Translations under genes and position numbers: made by a program
The notes under the pieces: model-generated
Seen by the model: only the letters and a program-made list of their open reading frames with translations
Database searches by the model: none
Told to the model about the DNA's origin: nothing
DNA from: DATLYH01 sp035575035
GTDB lineage: Bacteria > Planctomycetota > Planctomycetia > Gemmatales > Gemmataceae
Direction: 5' to 3'
DNA length: 37,072 nt
Assembly (NCBI GenBank): GCA_035575035.1
Contig: DATLYH010000387.1
Location: 1 to 37,072 of the forward strand
Shown: positions 33,550-37,072 of the stretch, one piece after another
Position numbering within the stretch: the stretch's first letter is position 1
How the letters are laid out: each line of letters starts with the position of its first letter

Positions 33550-34722
33550 CCTCCACAGCAAAGCGACAGTGGGCTATGCGGCTGTACGCGAGTCGTAGAC
33601 GGATGTCTCGATGGCAAAACGGCGTTTGGTTGCAGACCAATCGAAAATAAGGTCGAGTAATTCCTCAATATCCCGACAACGGTGGTTACGCGTGATCTCT
33701 TCATGCAGGTGCCACCAGACCCGCTCGATCGGGTTCGTTTCCGGGGCATAGGTCGGCAGAAAATGCAACACGATGCGGTCGCCCCACTGGGCCAGGTACT
33801 CCCGCACCTTGCGGCAACGCTCCGGCCGGTGAAAGATGGCGTTGTCACAGATCACGTGAATCCGGCGGTAACGGCGAAACCGCCGCCGCAGATCGTCCAG
33901 GTGCCGTAGGAACAAGTCGGCATTGCGTTGGCAGCCCGGTTCACTCAGGATCAGCTCGCCGGTCCGCCAGTGCATCGACCCGGCCAGGTAGCGTTTGGTG
34001 TTGATACCCGGCGTCTGGACCACGGCCTGTTGGCCGCGTTGCATCCACATCGCGCCGATCTTGGGGTTGGTGTTGATGTCCACTTCATCCATGAAGAAGG
34101 CGACCTGGTCGGGGGGCAGATCCCGCAGCAAAGCCCGGATTGTGCGTAGTTTTTGGGCATAGTGGGGATCTTTTGGTCCGGGCACGGGTCTGGGCCGACG
34201 CCAGACCAGCCCCCCTTGGTGCAGCCAGCGGCGGACCGTTTCGCGGCTGGGGCGGATGCCGTCGTCGTGGTCCAGCAAGGCGACGACGGTGGCGCAGGTC
34301 CAGCGGCTGCGGAAGAAACCGAAGTCGCGTGGGGACCTCAGGGTGACCCAGTGCAGGACCAGGGCAAGGAAGCAGGACCAGCGTCGTGGGCGTGGGGGTT
34401 TGGTTTGGAGGATGGCGGCCAGACCGCCGTGGAGGTAGCGGCGGCGCCAACGGTTGATGGTGGCGGCGCTGGTGAACAGGACGGCGACGATCATGGTCCA
34501 GGGGAGTTGCTGGTGCAGGAGCAGGAGGATGTGAGCCCGCAGACGGATGTCCGGGTTGGTACCGCGTCGGACTTCGTGCAACAAGAGCTTGCGTTCCTGA
34601 GGGGAAAGTCGGATACTACCATCCATGGCTTGATCTCCAGGACCGGTTTGGTGAAACACCTATCCTGGCTCAAGCCATATTTTTTTTACAAGATCAGTTT
34701 CACTGTCGCTGGCGCGTGGAGC
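33550..34722. mobile_element. intact IS630-type insertion sequence inside the IS3 remnant
   Basis: The ends are imperfect inverted repeats: CCTCCAC with AGCGACAGTG at 33550-33570, and the complement GCTCCAC with AGCGACAGTG ending at 34722. TA flanks both sides (33548-33549 and 34723-34724), the usual TA duplication of this family. The element is 1173 bp with one full transposase gene. Confidence 0.8.
33574..34626 (-). CDS. IS630-family transposase
   Basis: The 350-aa DDE transposase opens MDGSIRLSPQERKLLLHEVR. The N-terminal half is helix-turn-helix DNA binding (AAILQTKPPRPRRW and RPSRETVRRWLHQGGLVWRR). The catalytic core shows FFMDEVDINTNPKIGAMW, VICDNAIFHRPERCRKVREY and PTYAPETNPIERVWWHLHEE: the Asp, Asp and Glu of the triad are present. 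It is uninterrupted and bounded by inverted repeats, so probably active. The ATG at 34626 has GGAG 8 bases upstream; a GTG at 34659 extends the frame by 11 codons. Confidence 0.9.
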   Translation of the reverse strand: MDGSIRLSPQERKLLLHEVRRGTNPDIRLRAHILLLLHQQLPWTMIVAVLFTSAATINRWRRRYLHGGLAAILQTKPPRPRRWSCFLALVLHWVTLRSPRDFGFFRSRWTCATVVALLDHDDGIRPSRETVRRWLHQGGLVWRRPRPVPGPKDPHYAQKLRTIRALLRDLPPDQVAFFMDEVDINTNPKIGAMWMQRGQQAVVQTPGINTKRYLAGSMHWRTGELILSEPGCQRNADLFLRHLDDLRRRFRRYRRIHVICDNAIFHRPERCRKVREYLAQWGDRIVLHFLPTYAPETNPIERVWWHLHEEITRNHRCRDIEELLDLIFDWSATKRRFAIETSVYDSRTAA

Positions 34723-34966
34723 TATTTAGGTCTTCAGCCACGGCAGCAAGGCGGCCACAGCCGACGCCGAGGCCGAGAAGACCGAGCTTTCGAGCAGATC
34801 AGCCACCTCAAGATGGAGCGGGAGTGGCTCAAAAAAGTCGGACTGCTCGCCTAACCAGCTGCGACCGCTGGTCGAGCCCGATCATCCGGAGTTGAGTGTG
34901 CGACGGCAGTGCGCGCTCCTCGGGCTGAGCTGCTCCAGCCCATACTACCAGCCGGCTGGCTCACCC
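34723..34966 (+). pseudogene. IS3-family element, right part (OrfA end and OrfB start)
   Basis: VFSHGSKAATADAEAEKTEL from 34730 continues OrfA; after a frameshift FEQISHLKMEREWLKK and VGLLA follow with a stop at 34852. OrfB-like sequence LRPLVEPDHPELSVRRQCAL with LGLSCSSPYYQPAG begins at about 34858 and is cut near 34966. No catalytic core remains. Joined to 33319-33549 it makes one broken IS3 copy. Confidence 0.75.
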
Positions 34967-34986
34967 TTGTGAATAGCGACCGCCCA

Positions 34987-35175
34987 CTAGACAGACGGCC
35001 AGGCTGAAGAGCGGGAGAACGTGTCTATGATATGCCCGAGCGAACGGTCGTTATCGCCTTCCAAGAAGACGGCCAGTTCCCTGAGAATACGCTTCTCCTC
35101 CTCGTGGGCGTCCAGACATCGTTGCATGGCGTTCAAGCCACGCTTGACTGTCCATCGGTCGATGCTCTTCCCCAT
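34987..35175 (-). CDS. small helical hypothetical protein
   Basis: A 62-aa frame MGKSIDRWTVKRGLNAMQRC continuing LDAHEEEKRILRELAVFLEG, with GGAG 6 bases before the ATG at 35175. Charged and helical, with no signal or domain that I recognise. It lies between the IS3 remnant and the Rhs cassette, opposite in strand to both. It may be a remnant of another accessory gene. Confidence 0.4.
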   Translation of the reverse strand: MGKSIDRWTVKRGLNAMQRCLDAHEEEKRILRELAVFLEGDNDRSLGHIIDTFSRSSAWPSV

Positions 35176-35321
35176 CGCGAACTCCGTCTCTTGGCCACAC
35201 GCTTTGGGCATTACAGAATCTTGTTAATCAGCTAGACCGTCCGTTCGGTGTGGAGCTATTTACTCAAACTGCAACACGACCTGCGTTGAAGCCGTCTGCA
35301 AGATGGCCGTAGCCGGTCGGC

Positions 35322-35459
35322 TCAGGCCACGTCCCTGGTCGGCTCCAGGGCCTTGTACACCGACTTGCGGCTCAGGCCGACCAGCCGGGCAATGGCGGCG
35401 ATGGCCTGGCCCTCAGCGTGAAGCTGCCGCATCAGGGCTTCCTTCGCCAGCAGGCTCCT
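35322..35459 (-). pseudogene. recombinase-type helix-turn-helix fragment
   Basis: The minus strand reads LLAKEALMRQLHAEGQAIAA followed by IARLVGLSRKSVYKALEPT and a TGA at 35322. This is the C-terminal DNA-binding motif of serine resolvase/invertase-type proteins. It ends exactly where Rhs sequence starts at 35460, so a rearrangement cut it. No catalytic domain remains. Confidence 0.55.
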
Positions 35460-35581
35460 GGCGGCGCCTTGCTGCTGCGGGCCGACTACACGTATGATGT
35501 CTGGGGACGACGGATCGAGAAGACCGTGGACCCCGACGGGGCCGGCCCCCAGCCCGCCCAGGTGACCCGCTTCGCCTACGA
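35460..35581 (+). repeat. Rhs core direct repeat, copy 1
   Basis: These 122 bases recur at 36951-37072 in the same orientation with two mismatches that I can see (AAGACC/AAAACC and GGTGACC/GGTAACC). The match may continue beyond the window end. Its left edge is sharp. Confidence 0.9.
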
Positions 35582-35790
35582 CGGAGCGAACGTCTGGGCT
35601 GACCTGGACGGCAACAGCTCTTTGACAACGCGACGCCTCTATCTGGATGCGGTGGATGCGGTCTTTGCCCGGATCGATGCCAGCGGGGAGGCAGCCTGGT
35701 ACTTGCCGGACCGGCTGGGGTCGGTACGGGACATCGTGACCACCAGCGGCGGGCAGGACCACCTCGGCCTGTTCCCACCCTTCAGGCTGC

Positions 35791-35844
35791 GCCACTGGCT
35801 CTCCCTGCACCACCCAAGCCACTGGCTCTCCCTGCACCACCCAA
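35791..35844 (+). repeat. 27-bp tandem duplication in the toxin linker
   Basis: GCCACTGGCTCTCCCTGCAC plus CACCCAA occurs twice head to tail (35791-35817 and 35818-35844). In the toxin frame it encodes PLALPAPPK twice, a proline-rich hinge. Confidence 0.85.
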
Positions 35845-35875
35845 ACCTGCCGGACTGCTTCCTGCTCCAGTAGGA

Positions 35876-36148
35876 GTGTCGAAGCTCAGCCCCTGGGATT
35901 TCGAGCCTCCAAAGCAACTGCGGATGGGGATGTCTCAGCGTGCCTTTGACAAGCTGAAGGCCGATATTGCGAAAAACGGCATGCAAGAGCCGATCAAGTA
36001 CGTCGAGTACCAAGGCAAAAAGTACATCGTGGACGGGTATCATCGGCAAAGGATCGCCAAGCAGCTTGGGCTGAAGGAAGTCCCTGCTCAGAAGGTCGAA
36101 CTCCCCTACAAGGGATACAAGACCATCGACGACGTGTTAGCTGAGTGA
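35876..36148 (+). CDS. ParB/sulfiredoxin-like toxin domain (Rhs tip)
   Basis: The 90-aa frame from GTG at 35876 reads SPWDFEPPKQLRMGMSQRAF, then YIVDGYHRQRIAKQLGLKEV and ends DDVLAE. The VDGYHRQRIA stretch is the G-x-x-R nucleotide/phosphate-binding motif of the ParB/sulfiredoxin fold; ParB-like domains are known tips of polymorphic toxins. The open frame extends upstream into the proline-rich linker, so it was probably the C-terminal end of an Rhs protein rather than a free gene; GTG is only the first start in the isolated piece. It ends 15 bases before the next ATG. Nuclease activity is inferred from the family. Confidence 0.7.
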   Translation: MSKLSPWDFEPPKQLRMGMSQRAFDKLKADIAKNGMQEPIKYVEYQGKKYIVDGYHRQRIAKQLGLKEVPAQKVELPYKGYKTIDDVLAE

Positions 36149-36163
36149 GGAGGCGTGAACACG

Positions 36164-36667
36164 ATGGCCCTATGGCAATACGACATTCACCTACTTCCCA
36201 TGAGTGAGGTCGTCTGCAAGTTCGGAAGACTGCCAGAAAGGGTAGACCGCAAGGTCTTCGATGGGCAGGATTGGTGGCTTCAGTACCAGCCACTCGATCA
36301 ACTTCTCTCTCGACTTTCGGGCTGCCTCGCTGAGAGGCCGTCGTGGACCCCAGACATCAGGACTTGGGGAACTGAGGAAGGGAACCGAGTCGATGTGGTT
36401 CTTGAACAGGGCAGGCTTGTCGATGTCTTTGTAAGGTTCGATCTCCGGGACGTTCGGCTTGATTTTCTAGACCACATTACGAGTATCGCCAAAGACCTGG
36501 GCCTAGTAGTTCTGACGCCTGACATGAGGATCGTGGAGCCGGAAGCAAGCCGGCTGCTGACTCTCATCCGAACATCTGACGCAGCAGAGTTCGTAGAGAA
36601 TCCAGAGGAGTTCCTTTGCAAGCAGCAACCCGACCACACTCTTGACCCCGACACTGACGCTCAATGA
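36164..36667 (+). CDS. putative immunity protein for the ParB-like toxin
   Basis: A 167-aa acidic protein, MALWQYDIHLLPMSEVVCKF at the start, DWWLQYQPLDQLLSRLSGCL in the middle and DAAEFVENPEEFLCKQQ near the end. There is no signal or membrane segment, so it is cytoplasmic. GGAGG lies 10 bases before the ATG at 36164; a GTG at 36155 sits too close to that SD. It starts 15 bases after the toxin stop and ends before a second Rhs core, the position of an immunity gene. I do not recognise a named family; the role rests on position, size and charge. Confidence 0.6.
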   Translation: MALWQYDIHLLPMSEVVCKFGRLPERVDRKVFDGQDWWLQYQPLDQLLSRLSGCLAERPSWTPDIRTWGTEEGNRVDVVLEQGRLVDVFVRFDLRDVRLDFLDHITSIAKDLGLVVLTPDMRIVEPEASRLLTLIRTSDAAEFVENPEEFLCKQQPDHTLDPDTDAQ

Positions 36668-36819
36668 TTGCTCATGGCTGGGCCAAGAAAGAACTCAGGC
36701 TCGTTCCGATCCTGTTTCCCTCGTACCGGCGGCAGCCGTGCCGGGCGCACGCCGTCGGCGGTTTTTCCACTCGCCGGAGTCCCAATCAAGCACACAGCTC
36801 GGGGCAGCTACCACCCCGG

Positions 36820-37072
36820 CCTGATGGAACCAACTCCCAGGTTTTTCAATCGTATTTACCAGTTCGCGACTCTGCACCACCGGCGAGACCTGGACCTACG
36901 GTTAGGACCACCGCAATCAGTTGGTCTGGGCAGAGCGACGGCAGTCCGACGGCGGCGCCTTGCTGCTGCGGGCCGACTACACGTATGATGTCTGGGGACG
37001 ACGGATCGAGAAAACCGTGGACCCCGACGGGGCCGGCCCCCAGCCCGCCCAGGTAACCCGCTTCGCCTACGA
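36820..37072 (+). pseudogene. second Rhs core fragment (runs off window)
   Basis: DGTNSQVF (from 36823), then after a frameshift LCTTGETWTYG, a TAG at about 36904, and DHRNQLVWAERRQSDGGALL with RADYTYDVWGRRIEKTVDPD. These are Rhs/YD-repeat segments. The stop where relatives have Tyr and the frameshift show that it is decayed. It continues past 37072, so more Rhs cassettes may lie to the right. Confidence 0.75.
36951..37072 (+). repeat. Rhs core direct repeat, copy 2
   Basis: Matches 35460-35581 with two mismatches. Here the sequence continues smoothly from upstream Rhs sequence, so this is the more native context and copy 1 is the one with the broken 5' end. Confidence 0.9.

Larger units (their letters stand above)
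35460..35873 (+). pseudogene. Rhs/YD-repeat core end with proline-rich linker, frame broken before the toxin domain
   Basis: The plus strand reads GGALLLRADYTYDVWGRRIE, RFAYDGANVWADLDGN and AAWYLPDRLGSVRDIVTTSG, the 3' end of an Rhs core where the shell closes. After about 35755 this frame becomes senseless and stops at 35871. The frame one base earlier instead reads PLALPAPPKPLALPAPPKPA and GLLPAPVG and runs straight into the toxin domain at 35876. A one-base shift between about 35740 and 35780 therefore separates core and tip. The 5' end is cut at 35459. Rhs proteins carry toxic C-terminal tips against neighbouring cells. Confidence 0.8.

Noticed and set aside
35250..35262. GTGGAGCTATTTA matching the right junction of the IS630 element as a second IS end
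   Set aside because: Only 13 bases match, part of which is target sequence, and no matching left end or transposase was found.
35322..35840. 172-aa minus-strand frame as a complete recombinase
   Set aside because: Only the last 40 residues look like a recombinase helix-turn-helix; the rest is antisense of Rhs sequence.

Overview
The window comes from a high-GC planctomycete, most likely in or near the Gemmataceae. The evidence is a set of families almost confined to the Planctomycetota/PVC group: a DUF1549/DUF1553 protein, a Pirellula-type dehydrogenase-domain protein with a C-terminal heme domain, a DUF1592/DUF1552 pair, and a giant surface protein with a VEALEERTLL export-type N-terminus. 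Hand-counted lines of typical genes are near 68% GC.

Layout. 1-3.35 kb (minus strand): the 3' end of the ribosomal protein superoperon, rpmJ-rpsM-rpsK-rpsD-rpoA-rplQ, with a good sigma70-like promoter in front of rpmJ. 3.4-15.4 kb (mostly plus): a DUF1549/1553 protein, a very acidic small protein, a TPR protein, a two-subunit family I CoA-transferase, a 2Fe-2S ferredoxin (minus), a metallophosphoesterase, a 1168-aa heme-domain protein and a decayed transposase. 15.8-21 kb: a 1700-aa beta-propeller/cohesin/dockerin-like surface protein. 21.2-25.4 kb: one 1408-aa polypeptide fusing a fatty acyl reductase, an AMP-forming acyl ligase and a PlsC acyltransferase. 25.6-27.3 kb: a sigma-factor-like protein with an export signal, an exported copper-storage-type Cys-rich protein and tRNA-Sec. 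27.3-33.3 kb: a decayed IS630, the lower-GC DUF1592/DUF1552 pair, a WD40 gene remnant and tRNA-Arg(TCT). 33.3-37.07 kb: an IS3 remnant split by an intact IS630-type element, then an Rhs-type polymorphic-toxin cassette: Rhs core end, proline-rich linker, ParB-like toxin domain and a putative immunity gene. A second copy of the Rhs core follows and runs off the window.

Two kinds of small palindromic repeat recur. AGTCCGT- or GATTGCGG-based repeats sit directly in front of the start codons of rplQ, rpsD and both CoA-transferase subunits, where a Shine-Dalgarno sequence would be expected. CCCCTCTCCCC-type repeats lie inside two reading frames, the 1168-aa heme protein and the acyl-ligase domain, and are translated without breaking frame.

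The strongest candidates for an undescribed system are the Rhs-ParB toxin/immunity cassette at the right end and the reductase-ligase-acyltransferase fusion, whose ligase domain lacks the usual A10 lysine. The secreted sigma-like protein and the repeat-led start codons are the next most unusual items.
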